Below, in pieces: positions 48,551 to 60,950 of a DNA stretch of 64,000 bases. Every line of letters begins with the position of its first letter. Positions within the stretch are counted from its first letter, which is position 1. A program made the position numbers and the translations under genes. Where the stretch lies: contig JAQFVV010006311.1 of assembly GCA_028023455.1 (NCBI GenBank), positions 3,439,490 through 3,503,489 of the forward strand, written 5' to 3'. Under the pieces are notes generated by a model. The model was not told where the DNA came from. It searched no databases and saw nothing but the letters and a program-made list of their open reading frames with translations. Source of the stretch: Epiperipatus broadwayi. Taxonomy: Eukaryota > Onychophora > Udeonychophora > Euonychophora > Peripatidae.

Positions 48551-48610
48551 TGGGGTTGAGGGTATTCTAAAAGCTTGTTAAGAGTTTTTTTAGTGAACTC
48601 TATATATATT

Positions 48611-49829
48611 GAAGCTAAATATATGTGACTACATATATTTGCTTCATTTTTAAGCAATGGATTTAACTAAAACATTGTTTATTATATGTATCTGTGAATA
48701 GAACCACATAAATTGCATTTAAATATAACAAATTTGATTCACTTTAGTTTTAGTTTTTATCATATCATTTATTTATATTTTTTAAGTATTGAATGTATAA
48801 TAAGCAACAGATAATATTTGTTTAAAAAGATTTTCTTTTAAGAGCAGTTATATTTATTATTAGGTACATAAATATTTAATCAATTTCTTTTGCCAATTCA
48901 TTAAAACCTAGATTAAAATAGTTATATTCATCTTACTAAAAGAAAAAGTATTTTCTTTTGTTTCATTTTAAACTAAAAGTTTTAGTGGACTATTTTTTTT
49001 TGTATTAATTTTGTCATTTTTACAATAAAAGTTTTAATTTGATAAAAATATGTACAAAACTATTCAATAATTATTGAAGTAGTAAGTAAAGACCATGTAA
49101 CCAGAAAAATGAATGAAAGGGATAAGAAATTTTAGTAAGAATAAGAAATTTTGAAAAGATTAGATAACCAATTAAATGTCATTATCAGCAAAAACAAATT
49201 TTTAATAATACTTTTAATCAGAGAAATTCCTAGAAAATTTTAATTAAAAAATTATCTGAAATCTTCCTTAAATTTAATATATAAACCTAGTGAACCATGA
49301 TTTAGGTGTCTTCAAGTCAATCACTGATGGAAGCTCTACAGAAAATACTCAAAGTGAAAATGCATAAAATAGTGGAGTAGAACCATTGATTCTTTCAATT
49401 GGTCACTCCAGGTAAGTATGCCAGTATTCCCACAGAAATTTTATCTCTTTATTACTAAAAAACCAGTTGTTTACTAGTTTTTTTAAAACAGAGTGCTTAA
49501 GCAATGTAAAAGAAACATGCCATCCTTCACTGCATCTTTACCAAAAGAATATGTTGCTTAACAAACATTTTTGCTATAATGTAAGTTTTTCTGATTATGA
49601 ACTGAATTAGTTGCTCCACTCTTAACATAATGTATTTCAAACTGTTTTGATTAGTATATTAAAAAATGCTCTGTGGATTAAAATGTAACATAAGTGTAAA
49701 GCTCGATCTCAAAAAAATATATATTGAAGGAATATATTAATTTATAAATTAATGCTTAAAAACTCAATTTTGTTATTAAGCAGTGATTCAATAAAAACCT
49801 CAACAACTCTCACCTTGTGTAGTTATCAA
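48611..49829. other. No supported gene
   Basis: AT-rich, short frames only. Confidence 0.5.
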
Positions 49830-50400
49830 CTTGAAAATGTAAACTAGTTTAAATACTTTATAGGTGAATTTAGATGTTAATATTAAATACAGACTATTAC
49901 ATATTACAGCTGCTTTTAATAAGTCAAAATAGTATTTTATCTTAAGAAAATAACTAATGTAACTAAATCAGCTGTATGAAGCTTTTTTTAACATCTAATT
50001 TATTGTAAGAATGTAAAATTTGGACTTTCTATTGATGTAGTACAAAAGCATTGAATAAATTTGTTTTAAGAATAAATATTCTATAAAATTATAAAAATAT
50101 AATGACAAGATTGTAAAATCAATCAATATATTCTTTAGATGGCTGAATGTGACACTATTGAATCCACCATGGTAAAATTATACTTTGAGTTTTGATTGGT
50201 CAGATAAAATGAATGAACAATGAAAGATTTTCTAAAAGCATGTTTTATAATGACCTTCAATACATGTTTCATAGGAAAGGTAAATATTGTCTTTTTTTAA
50301 AAGCATTTTCTCAAAGATATTCTAAAGAAGTACAATGTTAATTTATTTCCATTGGGAAGATATGGCAGAGAAAGGGCTACAAATACCCATGGCATTTTAT
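49830..50400 (+). pseudogene. Possible degraded LINE C-terminus
   Basis: Plus-strand pieces FKYFIGEFRC, then KLFLTS/SFF..IVRM-like text after a LYEAFF frame, then ERFSKSMFYNDLQ..HRKGK and GKIWQRKG. They follow the order of the post-RT region of Jockey/CR1-type LINEs (YLG, (L)YeA..l.YG.E.W, vFYGEL..G+R..G, W..la.dR..W). Heavily interrupted; assignment tentative. Confidence 0.4.
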
Positions 50401-50766
50401 ATTTTAAAAAGAAAAGTTTTCAGCTGGGGAAACTAAAAAAACATCATAAAATATCAAATAAACAGAAAAATGGACCAGTACATTTTATATGTGGGCAGCA
50501 TTTGTGGTTAACAAATTGGGTTGTATAGTCTCAAAAGTCATTTCTAGATAAGTTTTTTTTCTCTTTTTTTTTGGCATTGGAATGACCATACTCATTTTTG
50601 AATGCTATTTATTATTATTATTATTATTAAATTATTATTATTAGTATTTGTTATTTTATTTTAAATTTAATCATATTTTACTTATTTTAATGTTAAAGCT
50701 CACTTTTTCTAGCTTGCACAAATTAAGTATATATATTTAAATTTAAATAGATATAATGCTACTTAC

Positions 50767-50827
50767 CACTACAGCCTTTATTTTGAAACTCAGGTTTAGT
50801 AAAGGTTGATCCATTGCAATTAAAATT
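50767..50827 (-). CDS. Locus A exon: second half of TSP1 repeat
   Basis: 61 nt, acceptor TTATTAG, strong donor GTAAGT. Read in phase 0 it encodes NFNCNGSTFTKPEFQNKGCS plus one base. The FNC.G core parallels SFNCYG of the locus B exon of equal length (61 nt). Another open phase exists but lacks the Cys pattern. The entry phase fits the exit of the exon at 52716-52900. No convincing exon was found to its left. Confidence 0.6.
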
Positions 50828-51639
50828 CTAATAATAATAATAATAATAATAAATATATATATCATTAAATGTGCATATAAAAGTTTAAAAAAATTAGAAA
50901 AAAAATCTATAATATTGCATTCTAAATCTGCTCAGATTTCCCAGATTCCCCCCAAATTGTTCTACTCTAGACTAAACCATTAATAAAGCAACAAAAGAAC
51001 AAAGAATATAAAATCATATTTAAACAAGAACTTTAGAGATGGAGCTTTCAAATCATCGACTTTTTTGATAGTAAGTAATGATTTGCATTATATCAATCTA
51101 GCTTTCTTTTTTATATATTTTTCTCCATTGAATCTGTTAAATTTTTAAGTTTGTAAGATATTAAATCAAAGCCAAATAGTTTATACAGAAAAAATACATA
51201 ATATGATAAGTATATATTAAATTAAATATTTTTATAGATTTAATATGATATGTGTTAGAAGTAGAACAGGATCTCCTTTTACTTCTATCTAAGTTCAGAA
51301 TAAAAAAGTTATTAAAAAGATTAATAGAAAATTGTTAATTCAGGAATGTAAATTAATAATTGATATTTTCTTACAACATCAAAGTTAGAGTTATATCTAA
51401 TTGTTTACATAAAATAATCCCTTAATTTTTTTTATCTGCAATATAAATTGTTATATATATAAGACCATCAGTAAGAAACTACAAATACCACTTTCTCTCT
51501 AACAAATATTTCGCCAATAATCTTCATTTGTTTAGTGATCTAGAGTTTGTAATATCATGAATTATATATTTAGCATTAATAGTATCATATATATATATAT
51601 GTGTGTGTGGGTGTGGGTAGTCAATAAAGCAATATCACA
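50828..51639. other. Intron sequence, no gene
   Basis: AT-rich; a (TA)n/(TG)n run at about 51590-51615 precedes the fold-back element. Confidence 0.5.
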
Positions 51640-52440
51640 TGACTTGTTTTAAGCTTGTATTACAGATATGTAATATAGAGAGTATACCAATAGTTCTAAC
51701 AAGCTCTTACTGATAAGTGCTACAAGATAAAGTGTTTAAAATTATATCTAGAATTATCCATATCCTCAGACCAATCAGTTTCCAGTTTTTGGCTCATCTC
51801 AGTGAAGAGCTAGGAATATTCAAACACTAGATCTAAAATATCAACTCAAAAGTCAGCACTTATCTAATATGTAACTATTAAGTAGAAAATCTGAAATGTT
51901 CAGACACATAAATGTCTTTAAACCAGCTGATCTAACTTAAATAGCTATATGGGTCTGAAAACACTTCAGCGTTACCATATATTAATAGCCTCAGCAATAT
52001 AACATCATCAAAACCTCAAGGACAAAATTATAATAATCAATGAAGCATGTCATATATTGAGTGACTTGTTTTAAGCTTGTATAACAAATATGTAATATAG
52101 GGAGAATAACAATAGCTTTAACAAGCTCTTATTGATTATTAGTAATTTTGCCCTTCAGGTTTTGGTGGTGTTATATTGCTGAGGCTATTAATATATGGTG
52201 AGGCTGAAGTGTTTTCAGACTCAAATAACTATTTAAGTTAGATACCTATTTAAAGACATACAAGTCTGAAAATTTCAGATTTTCTACTTAATAGTTAGTT
52301 ATATATTAGATAAATGCTGGTTTTGAGGTGGTAGTTTAGATCTAGTGTCTGAATGTCTCTAGCTCCTCACTGAGATGAGCCAAATGCTTAAAACTGATAG
52401 GTCTGAGGAAAGAAATAATTCTAGATAGAGATTTTAAATT
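51640..52440. repeat. Inverted repeat of family X with decayed hammerheads
   Basis: The left half begins AAGCTTGTATTACAGATATG then TAATATAGAGAGTATACC; a second head starts near 52073. The right half (52140-52440) is the reverse complement. The minus strand near 51776-51806 and the plus strand near 52367-52405 both keep CTGAGATGAGCCA..AAACTGAT..GGTCTGAGG, a hammerhead-like order with GA inserted in the CTGATGA box. It lies in an intron of locus A. Confidence 0.75.
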
Positions 52441-52715
52441 ACCTCTGTTACATCTTCATCCCTGTGTATGCACATGATTCATTGCATGGTATACTCTTCA
52501 ACTGCTTATTTTTTATTATATTAAATAAGGGGTGCCAAGTAATTTTTTAAAGGTCAAGGGACCAATAACCTTGGCAACCCATGATTTGACAATAGGAAAA
52601 AAAAATCAATATTTCAGTTTTTACTTACAGAAAATAAATATTTTGCAAAATTGTTTTCGTTGATAATGTTATATAAATTATTATTTAGTCAATAAGTAGT
52701 TGTGAAAGTTCTTAC

Positions 52716-52900
52716 CAAATTTATTTTAATTTTGTTTTCTGTTGAGCTTAACACTTTTAGATAGTAGCACCAATTTAAAAATGAGATGTATCGCCATAGT
52801 TTTGTGACGAAATTTATAAATGATTCTTTGAATATTTTCCCAGAATAATAATTTCTCATTTTTTGTAGATGCACTTTATAATTAAGGAAGTCAGATATGT
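52716..52900 (-). CDS. Locus A exon of unknown fold
   Basis: 185 nt, acceptor AAAAGTAG, donor GTAAGA, phase 1 in and 0 out, both compatible with neighbours. It is open for 61 codons: starts ISDFLNYKVHLQKMRNYYSG, later LWRYISFLNWCYYLKVLSST. Aromatic-rich with one Cys. It lies where ADAMTS proteins have the spacer or the next TSP1 start, but no clear match to either. Openness and phase agreement are the main support. Confidence 0.4.
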
Positions 52901-53026
52901 CTACTTTTCTTCCTCAGTGATAGTTCTTATAATCCAATTAACTTTTAAATTTCTTTTTAATATTATCAAGTTACAGCATTTGCAAATAAGATCCAATATT
53001 GCCAGATATACTTAGATATTACTCAC

Positions 53027-53060
53027 TATTATTAGGGTAGTCATGAAGAAAGCTACATTT
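53027..53060 (-). CDS. Locus A exon after the CR domain
   Basis: Acceptor CATCTTTTCAG, then KCSFLHDYPNN and donor GTGAGT (phase 1 out). If the donor is not used the frame stops three codons later (SE, TAA), giving a short C-terminus. It starts with Lys in phase 0 exactly as locus B exon 7 does after its CR exon. Confidence 0.45.
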
Positions 53061-53608
53061 CTGAAAAGATGAAGCAAACACTCAAACTAAGATTTTATAT
53101 TATAAATATTTACACATATATAAGTATTCCACTATTTTTAAGGCTCTAATTTTATAAGCAACACTAAAAAAAATTGATCACTGCAATTTTTCTAAAACAG
53201 ACGATTATAATTTTTTCTTTGTTTGGCAATCGTCCAAATCCCATAGCAATTACAGAATTATATTTGTTCTGTTAGTTATTTATATTGATATTTAATATTT
53301 TTGAAAATAATTTTGTTTTCAAACTATTATTTTAAAATAAACAAAACAATAAACTTTCATTTCTTAAAAATTATTTTAACTTTCTTTAAAAACTTGTTAA
53401 TACCTTACTTGTTTTAAAAATAAACAGTTTTTACAGAGTTTTAAAACATGTAATATCTTTTTATATTTATTTTTTTTAGCAGTTATATGTTCAAAATTAT
53501 TAATCTATCAAAAAAAAATATTGAAAGATTAATATCTGTATTTAGTGAAAATAATACAGCAAGAATAGATATGATTAATTTTTAAATAAAATAATAATCT
53601 AGATTTAC

Positions 53609-53739
53609 CGTACATTTTCCTTTGATGCAAAATGATCTTGAAAATAATGGATTGTGACAGGGTATACCATCAGGTAAAGAAATGTTCATTTTAATAAATA
53701 CACTAGTAAAGCTTTCACACAAAACTTGACAACTATTAT
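53609..53739 (-). CDS. Locus A exon: ADAMTS cysteine-rich domain
   Basis: 131 nt, acceptor TACTTTTTAG, donor GTAAAT, phase 1 in and 0 out. It encodes (D)NSCQVLCESFTSVFIKM.., NISLPDGIPC.., ..SFCIKGKCT. Same C..(L/Q)C...DG..C...FC..GKC signature and same intron phases as 24959-25095, with the NISLPDG core identical. A paralogue of locus B. Upstream exons (TSP1 start, any protease) are not visible between 53740 and 64000, so they may be beyond the window, lost, or displaced by the LINE cluster. Confidence 0.85.
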
Positions 53740-54230
53740 CTAAAAAGTATATGTCAAATATATTAGAAGTATCGATTGATAGCATACTTCTAAGCAAATG
53801 TTAATTTATAATATTATAAGCCCATATCCAAATAAAAACTCAGATCAGTTTCTTTAATTACACAAGTTAATTCATTTTCACTAGACAACTAAAAAGTTTA
53901 AATACTTGATAATAATGCTAGAATATCAGAGGGGATTCAAGAAATGTTATTTCATTTTTTAAAAAGTCGTGCCATTTTGGCTGCTTATTCTAATTTATTT
54001 ATCAGATATTTAAACTACTTGATAAAACTTATTCAAACTAAATTTGGTTATAATAGAACTGTTTGCATATTTTTTAGTGCTGGCATTTAGAGGGTGCTAT
54101 AAATTGAAATTTCTGATTGGATATAGCAATATAAAAAACAGTTGGTATATATATATAATCATGTTCTCTTTTCAAAAGCAGAGAGAGTGACTAGGTTGTA
54201 AAATACAGCAATTTCATCAATTATCATTTG
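53740..54230. other. No supported gene
   Basis: AT-rich sequence between the locus A CR exon and the LINE tail. Confidence 0.5.
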
Positions 54231-54499
54231 ACTTTTTTTTTATTAAGAGAAATTTATTATGAGATACAAACCTACATTTGTTATTACATGCTATTACAAT
54301 ATAATATAAATTGTTTATTTTGTTACACTATGGTTTCAGATGTAAATCATTCAGCTTTAACATATTTACTTCTATGTATGTAGTTGCTTCTCCTGCAGTT
54401 CAATTCTGTAGATTTAGCAATCATCTTTTTTATTTGAACTTTCTCTAAGTGGCATTTACCAAATAGTCTGGAGCTATTAAATTATCTCTTTGTTTGATT

Positions 54500-57400
54500 T
54501 TTTCTATGATTTTCTTTAGTTAACATTTCATGTGGATCTATTAATTTCCTAATAGTTATTTTTACATCATATTCACCATAATGCAAAGTACATGAAGATT
54601 GTAAGCCTTATTTCTGCATATATGCCTTGTTTGATGCACCACTTAATAGGTATAAATTGCCCAAATGGGTTGTTTATCCATCTTGTGAGGAGTGTTCTAT
54701 GGTAATTTAATTTATTACATCTTATAAATATGTGATCGATGGACTCCTCTTCCCTGCCACACATCTGGCACATAGGATCTATCTTCCTTATATGTCTTTG
54801 GTGTTCCAGGTAGGCATTCATGGTGAGGTAGTACAGGTTATATTTGATTATAACGTCTTGGTACTTTGGTTCAATGAACCAATAATGAGATTTATATATC
54901 AGTTGCTGATTGATGTCCAGTTTTCTGTCGATTATGCATTTTTCTCCATTTAGTAATTTATATACTTTCCAGTATTTTATTTTATTTGTGATTGGGTTTT
55001 CTTTTATGTCAATTACCTTTTGAATATTTGTATATAAATAACTAATCCATTTGTTATTAGTTGGTGGGGGTTGATCCATAGGGATGATGCCTTCTTTGAG
55101 CAATATGGTTGGGTATTTGTTTATTATATTAAATAGTGAGTTATAGTTATTTTGTATAATTAGTGTTTTATAAATGGAGTGACAAAGGCCATTAAGTCTT
55201 CTTGGTGTTTGTAATGTTCTGTTTGGAGACTGATAGTGGTGACCTTTTGTCCCCAAAACAGTTTTGTACAAATGGCATTTACTTTTTAAACAAATTTTCT
55301 GGATGGGCATATCCCAGTCAGAAAATAGGTGATTTTCAGGAACACCAGCAAATTGAGTAGTGTACCTTTATCTTGTAATGAGATATATAGCCTGATAAGT
55401 GAAGTGATTTCCCATTGTGTTGAGCTTAGTAGTGATTCTTCAATTTGGTGCTTCATCAATCCATTTGATTTGTAAAAGTCAAAACCTAGAAATTTTTGCG
55501 AATTTGCCATGAAATTTGATTTTATTCTCTTTCTGTTCAACAATTTCTGTGTAGCTGATTTGGTCATTTTAAATTTCAATTTGAAATTGTTGGTATAATT
55601 GGATAAAATTTCTTCTACTTTGGGTATATACCTGCTGGAAGGGAGACAGACAAGTACATCATCCATATAACTGATGTGCCTTATCTTCTGTCCGATGGCA
55701 GGCACATATACTCCCAAAAGTGACCTCTCAATCTCTCTCAGCAGCAGATTGATATATGCTATAAATAATAGTGTGCTGAGTGGATATCTCTGATGGATTG
55801 AAATGAAAGGATAAAACCCAGAGGCAACTTTTCTAGTCATCATGATAAATATGGATCTATTTGTTAGTAGGTTGGCAATCCTTTTAAGGTAGACCCTCAG
55901 CACCTCATATTCTTGGAGGATGTCTATCAGAAGGTTTGGTCTGAAGGAGTCAAACATCACCTCAATATCCAGTTGGATGGTAATTGGCTTAGACATTCTT
56001 TTGGCTCTAATATAATCTAGAAGGAACGTCATTTGGCTGATGGCATTAATCGATGACTCCCCCTCCTAGCAAATTGATCATTAGAAATAAATTTGAGGGT
56101 TTTGTTTTGTATTTGATCTTTGATTAGCTCTTCAATTATTTTTATTAATAGGGGCATTATCAAAATGGACCTTAGGTTGTTTAGATCATAAGCTTTCTCT
56201 CTCTTTTTTAAAAAATGGAACAAGGGATATCAGGTATAAGTTTTTGATCTCCTTATGACTCTTTCGAAATGGAGAAGGATGAATTTAGGTATTCCATGTG
56301 CTCCTGGGTGAATGCTTTCTGTAAGACTCCTAATCTTAAGCTGTATCTTCTCCAAAGTTATATCCTAAGAACTGTCTGGGTCAAGATATATGGTCTCACT
56401 GATGTCTCCACTCTCTTTTCTGATTGAAGGCTTGTTTGAAAATGCTGCCAACTAGTATTTATCATCTCTGAACCTATGAGTGTACTGTCTTTCATTGTTA
56501 ATAATTGTGGTATGGCTTTCTTATTCATCACTCCCAGTGCCCATTGGATGTAGCTCCTAGACCAACACCACTGGCATGACAGATATCTCGAGCCCATTTG
56601 ATGGATAAATATTCTGCCAGAGATCTCTGTCAGTCTTTATATTGACCTTTGAGAGCAAGGACCTGTTCAACAAATTTGGTATTTGAGGTGGATTGTGTGG
56701 TTGCTCTAATTTCATTATCTATTGATTCGAGATCTACAAGCAGTCTTATCGGTCCTTTTTTGTTGAATGCAATTTCACTGATTATGTATTAGAGAATGGT
56801 GATAAAGGAGAACCAAGCCTCTTCCACCAGCATTCTCAGGATGTCAATTTTATAGAAGCAGATATAGGCTTCAGAGAATAGCTTTTCTGGAGTTGTTTGC
56901 TTGAGTAGCATTCTAATAGTTCCATCCATTCCATCAATGATTGCCCTCCTGATTCTATTTTAGAGCAAGGTGGTCGAGAGAGAGACAGGCCAGAGTTTAC
57001 CATCGATGTTAAAATGCAAACTCGGTGAATAATAAATTAGATCAATAAGTGAAGTGGTCTTTTTTGTGTAGAAGGAGAAGGCATTATTGGGAAATCGGCC
57101 TTCTCCACACATGACCACTCTGTTGAGACAGTGAACATACTTTTTATTAAATTTGTCATATGTTACATTGAAATCACTCATAATAATTATTGGGGATTGA
57201 TTGGATGCAATGACTGAGTTTATGATGTTGATCATGTTTCTAATTAAGTTTTGATCATTTTTCAAATATAAATATTAGATTGATCTGAAATTGGTTAAAT
57301 GTACAATTAAACAGTTTGAATCAAGATGTAACATTCTAAAGCTAGTAAGTAGGAGGATCTAGACTGGAATTGATTAGAATTGCCACTCCTCTTGTGGCAG

Positions 57401-57605
57401 TCATCGAGATTGAGCAATTGAAATAGCTGAGATTTTGAAAGATTAGATGAATTTTATGATTTGAATTATTATAAATTTTGGCCATGCATATAATATTGGG
57501 TTTATGTTTAATTATCCAATCTTTCATTGCATGAACTCTATTAAGTGTATTAAGTCCACAGACATTAATCCCAAATAATTTTAGCTTGATTTAATTCATT
57601 TTTTC
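54500..57605 (-). pseudogene. LINE ORF2: endonuclease and reverse transcriptase (broken)
   Basis: From the 5' end: the endonuclease starts FGINVCGLNTLNRV..MKDWI..KPNIICM near 57580, with IIMSDFNVTYDKF near 57170 and TTSLIDLIYYSP near 57040. The RT has KIIEELIKDQI..FISNDQFARRG at 56150-56060, LDIEVMFDSF near 55955 (block A Asp), HQRYPLSTLLF near 55780 (altered QG.PLS box) and SYMDDVLVCL near 55660 (catalytic DD). A C-terminal CQMCGREEESIDHIFIRC lies near 54770-54715. The open pieces 54573-55310, 55286-56032, 56029-56223 and 56960-57265 overlap in different frames, showing frameshifts; the endonuclease SDH box near 56975 appears lost. Confidence 0.88.
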
Positions 57606-57759
57606 ATGATATATGCTTGAATTGGCTTATCAGCTACTCATTAGTCATTTTCTATTCCATCATTGTTATTATAATTTTTTCATCTGTTCTATTCAAATGA
57701 ATATTCTGTATATAGATTATATTCCTTGGTTGATGAGACATCTGGCTGGAATTTATCTG

Positions 57760-59945
57760 ATTTATTATAAGAGATTTAGCCCTTCAATATAAACTCATCT
57801 TCTTGTTCCCAATTATCTTGAATTTTCTTCTCTCCATTAGTCATTGTATGACAGCCCCTGGTCTCTGGATATGGTGAATCTTTTTTTTCCCTTTCTGATC
57901 TTCATCACTACTTTGGCTTAGATTGGGTGGAGAGATTGTGTCATAGCTCTTCTTTATTTGCTTTCTTATTTTCTTTTTCTTCTTCTTTATTTTTTCCATG
58001 GGACCATTTTTATTTGAATCACCTGAGTTTGATGTTTTTTCAATCTCTTCATGGTCTATAGAATACTTTGTAGAGTCAACTTCTAGATTGCTCTCTGTCA
58101 TAAAGTTATTAGGGATATAATTAGTTAATGTTTTATCTGAGCTATGTTCCCTTGATTTTCTTTCAGGCATATCACTGTTTACCTGTGGGTCCAGGGTGGT
58201 GATTATATTGCTATATATTTTGCTGGTTTGGTCTATTGATTCTTCATATGCTGGGCTTTGTTAATCTGTGATTGTTGTTTTACTTATCTCATTGAGTAGG
58301 TATTCCATTTCCTAAGGTTGTAGTGTTACATTTGTAGAATTAGTATCAGTACTCATGCCATTATGCTGTTGATTTCTGTTTCCATTCTGAGTCCATCCAG
58401 TTGGATGAAAGTAAGATATTTTTATTTATATTTTGCATGTTTGTTATCCTCTTATCTTCTATTTTTGGACATCTATGCACTCTTTTTTTTTTGTGCCACA
58501 GTTTTTACATATTCTGGCCTCACAATCTCTAATGAGGTGAGTCCTTGCTAAGCAGTAAAAGCATTGAGGTGCTACACCACAAAAAGTGACAGCCATTGGT
58601 GATCCAGTAAGTAAATCACCATTGGGATGTCATTGTGGTGTGCTCCCTTACTTAAGGTGATGGAGAAGGTAGCTGTATTTGAGAGAATTTGTCATTATCC
58701 TGTAGTCATATATATATTTGAAATTTGTTATTCTACCGAATTTGCCAATGATGTTTTCTAAGTCTGTTTGTCCAAATCCCATTAAGCAATTCTTATTATT
58801 CCAGCTAGGTTGATGGCTCTATTGATGTCTATAGTGCATATTATTTTCCCTTCCAAATTTCTTATTGTATTTCTGAAGGTATTCTATTGAACATAGATTT
58901 TAAACTCTACCATAATATATCAGCCATTCATATGGGTAAGAATTTGGTTGATACCCATCCAGATGTCTTTTTTCATCACCATGTAAAATTTATCGATTGG
59001 AAATTTGTATATGTTATTTTGTTGATTAGTTATGGCTAGTATTAAGGTTTTATCATTAATGTAATTAGAAAATGAGTTTAAGAGCAAATCAGGGATGGAA
59101 TTATTAAATTTTGTATTAATGTCTTGGTATTCTTCTTCTGAGATCTGTTTGAAATCATTTATTTCATTTAGTATATCAAGTTGAGAGCCTTCATCTGTGT
59201 CAATATCAATGATGTTGAGAATGGAATTTTCATTAGAATTAAAAGATTGTCTATTTTCCTAATGAACTTCATTTTTGTAATCATAGCATCAGCATAAGAT
59301 TTCTTATTTAGAGGTGTTTTTTTAATTGGATGATTTACTATACTTTGATTCTTGTTTGAATAATTGTTTTCTCTAATCTTAGTGTGTTCAAATTCATCAA
59401 GATTTTCGATTAGCATTTTTTCTTTATTGTGATCATTTGTACCTTTATCTTTAGAGTTATCACCCTCTGGGGTTCCTCCCCACTTTCATTGATAGGAGTT
59501 TCCTGCCGTATTATATCCTTTCTAACCTGAGTTGGATTTAAACTAGTTTTTGGGAAGTTTTGTGTTTGTTTGTAAGAGTGGGAAAATATATTTGTTTTAT
59601 ATTTTGAGTAATTAGTACAGACTTCCTGTTCTAATTGCTGTTCATTTTAATTACACTTATTGGTCTCTAACGTTTTAAAATAATTTTCATCCTCTGATTT
59701 TCTTTGATCTCTACAATAATTATCGTTTTTTGTTGAAGAGTGATTAGAATAGTTATTATAGGAGGCTAAGAGTTGAGATTTAGATTGGTTCTTTGTCTTT
59801 TAAAGAGGTTTTACTATGGGTTTGGTAAGTTCTGATATTTTTATTATTAATATTATGAGATTTTATATCAACCATTTTATCGTTTTTGATAATGACTTTC
59901 TTATTCTTGTCTGAGGCAGATTTGGAGGGTTTTTTCCCTTTCATG
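57760..59945 (-). pseudogene. LINE ORF1 (gag-like, zinc knuckle, broken)
   Basis: Starts MKGKKPSKSASDKNKKVIIK near 59945. A central piece is FYMVMKKDIWMGINQIL then LEGKIICTIDINRAINLAG, typical of the folded gag-like domain. It then has CFYCLARTHLIRDC, a perfect C-x2-C-x4-H-x4-C zinc knuckle, followed by a second CKNC half. The C-terminal part (57841-58170) is Lys/Ser/Glu-rich with a run of lysines. ORF1 proteins bind LINE RNA. Multiple stops between 58560 and 59170. Confidence 0.75.
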
Positions 59946-60099
59946 AATTAATAAGTTCAAAGTAGTCACCAACCTTCCTGGGTCCTTTTGTTTAACCCAC
60001 TGTTCTTCTTTTTCACTATTTCTGTAACTTTATAGGATCCCCAAATGTTTAAGGTGAACCACTTAATCATCACCTGGTGATTTGTTTGTCATCATACCT

Positions 60100-60950
60100 A
60101 AGTTTTTTTTTATTAAAAGGAGAAATTTATTCTTGAAAATAAAAATACAATAACATTGTAGTCAGTTAGAAAACATTAGTTCATGATAAAGTGAATATTG
60201 AGTAGTTTGTTAATGTTCACACAAAGATGTAATTAGTTTTATTCAATGAGTGTTTTGTATCTGAGGTTAATTCTTGTCCAGGTTTCCTGGAACAAATGGT
60301 CTGAAGCCAGAAGTTAGTTTCTATCCTTAATTTTAGAGATTAATTCCGTTAAAACATAACAGATGTTGCGATTGGTTTGGGTAAATATTAACTTGCATCT
60401 GGTAAGCCAAACTACAAAATGGAGAAAAATGGAAAGTCTGATAATGAAGAAGGTGCCATTTTCTATGGATTTGCTAATGGAAAAAACATCTGTTATTCCA
60501 GGTGACATACTACTAACAACGAAAACATGAATTGGAGCTAGAAAAAAGCAGAAATAAAAGAGATACTGGATTGTTTCATCATTAGTCTGGCAAAATTGAC
60601 ACTGTGGATTAATCTTTGTGCATCCCCTTCTCTAAACCAAAAAAATGATTGGTAGGAAGTGAGGAGAGATTGAATTTGAGAATAAAGACAATATATTTGG
60701 GTTCAAAGAGCCAGTTCTTAGAACATGTGATTATTTGCTTGTTATTTATTCTTAGCTGAGAAAGCAAAGTAGTTTGGTTTGGATTTATAAGCTTATATAT
60801 ATCCCAATAAGACTTCTTGTTTTGTAGTGTTTGTTCTGTGGTGGTAACTAGGCTGTTAGTTTGTGTGAATAGATTACTAATCCATTTACTTGCAAATGGT
60901 GGAGGCATGCCAGTAGGTTCAAACATCCTATCTGAGTTTTAACTATATCC
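60100..60950 (-). mobile_element. 5'-truncated LINE 3' end (copy B)
   Basis: Encodes the ORF2 end: FEPTGMPPPFASKWISNLFT.., SYWDIYKLINPNQ.., NWLFEPKYIVFILKFNLSSL.., then INPQCQFCQTNDETI near 60600 (the C..C motif) and LSIFLHFVVWLTRCK near 60410. It aligns segment by segment with copy A 54573-55090. It ends AATTTCTCCTTTTAATA plus a run of A at 60100-60110. Two open pieces (60609-60926 and 60314-60508) are separated by a frame change. Confidence 0.85.

Larger units (their letters stand above)
47415..48610. mobile_element. Retrozyme-like array, family X (two direct units of about 375 bp plus an inverted unit)
   Basis: The unit start GATAAAAAATCAAGTCAGAT occurs at about 47415 and 47790, and again near 48130 where the array flips; 48150-48610 is the reverse complement of the unit. 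Units share ATATAGAGTTTGCAAAACAA-type starts, CTTTCAGACATCTATATGTC and ATGCACCATATATTAATA. Each unit has a hammerhead core (entries below). Direct units carry it on the minus strand, the inverted unit on the plus. No protein-coding capacity. Confidence 0.8.
54231..60095 (-). mobile_element. Near full-length APE-type LINE (copy A)
   Basis: A minus-strand non-LTR retrotransposon about 5.9 kb long. The 5' end is near 60095, ORF1 begins near 59945, ORF2 near 57605, and it ends with CTTAATAAAAAAAAA at 54231-54245. ORF1 has a CCHC zinc knuckle; ORF2 has an APE endonuclease, a reverse transcriptase with YMDD, and a C-terminal C..C....H....C motif. This layout belongs to APE-class LINEs with gag-like ORF1 (Jockey/I/R1-type groups); I cannot fix the clade. 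Several stops and frameshifts make it inactive. Its 5' end abuts the tail of copy B. Confidence 0.9.

Noticed and set aside
54732-54953. 73-codon plus-strand frame
   Set aside because: Antisense to the LINE ORF2 C-terminus.
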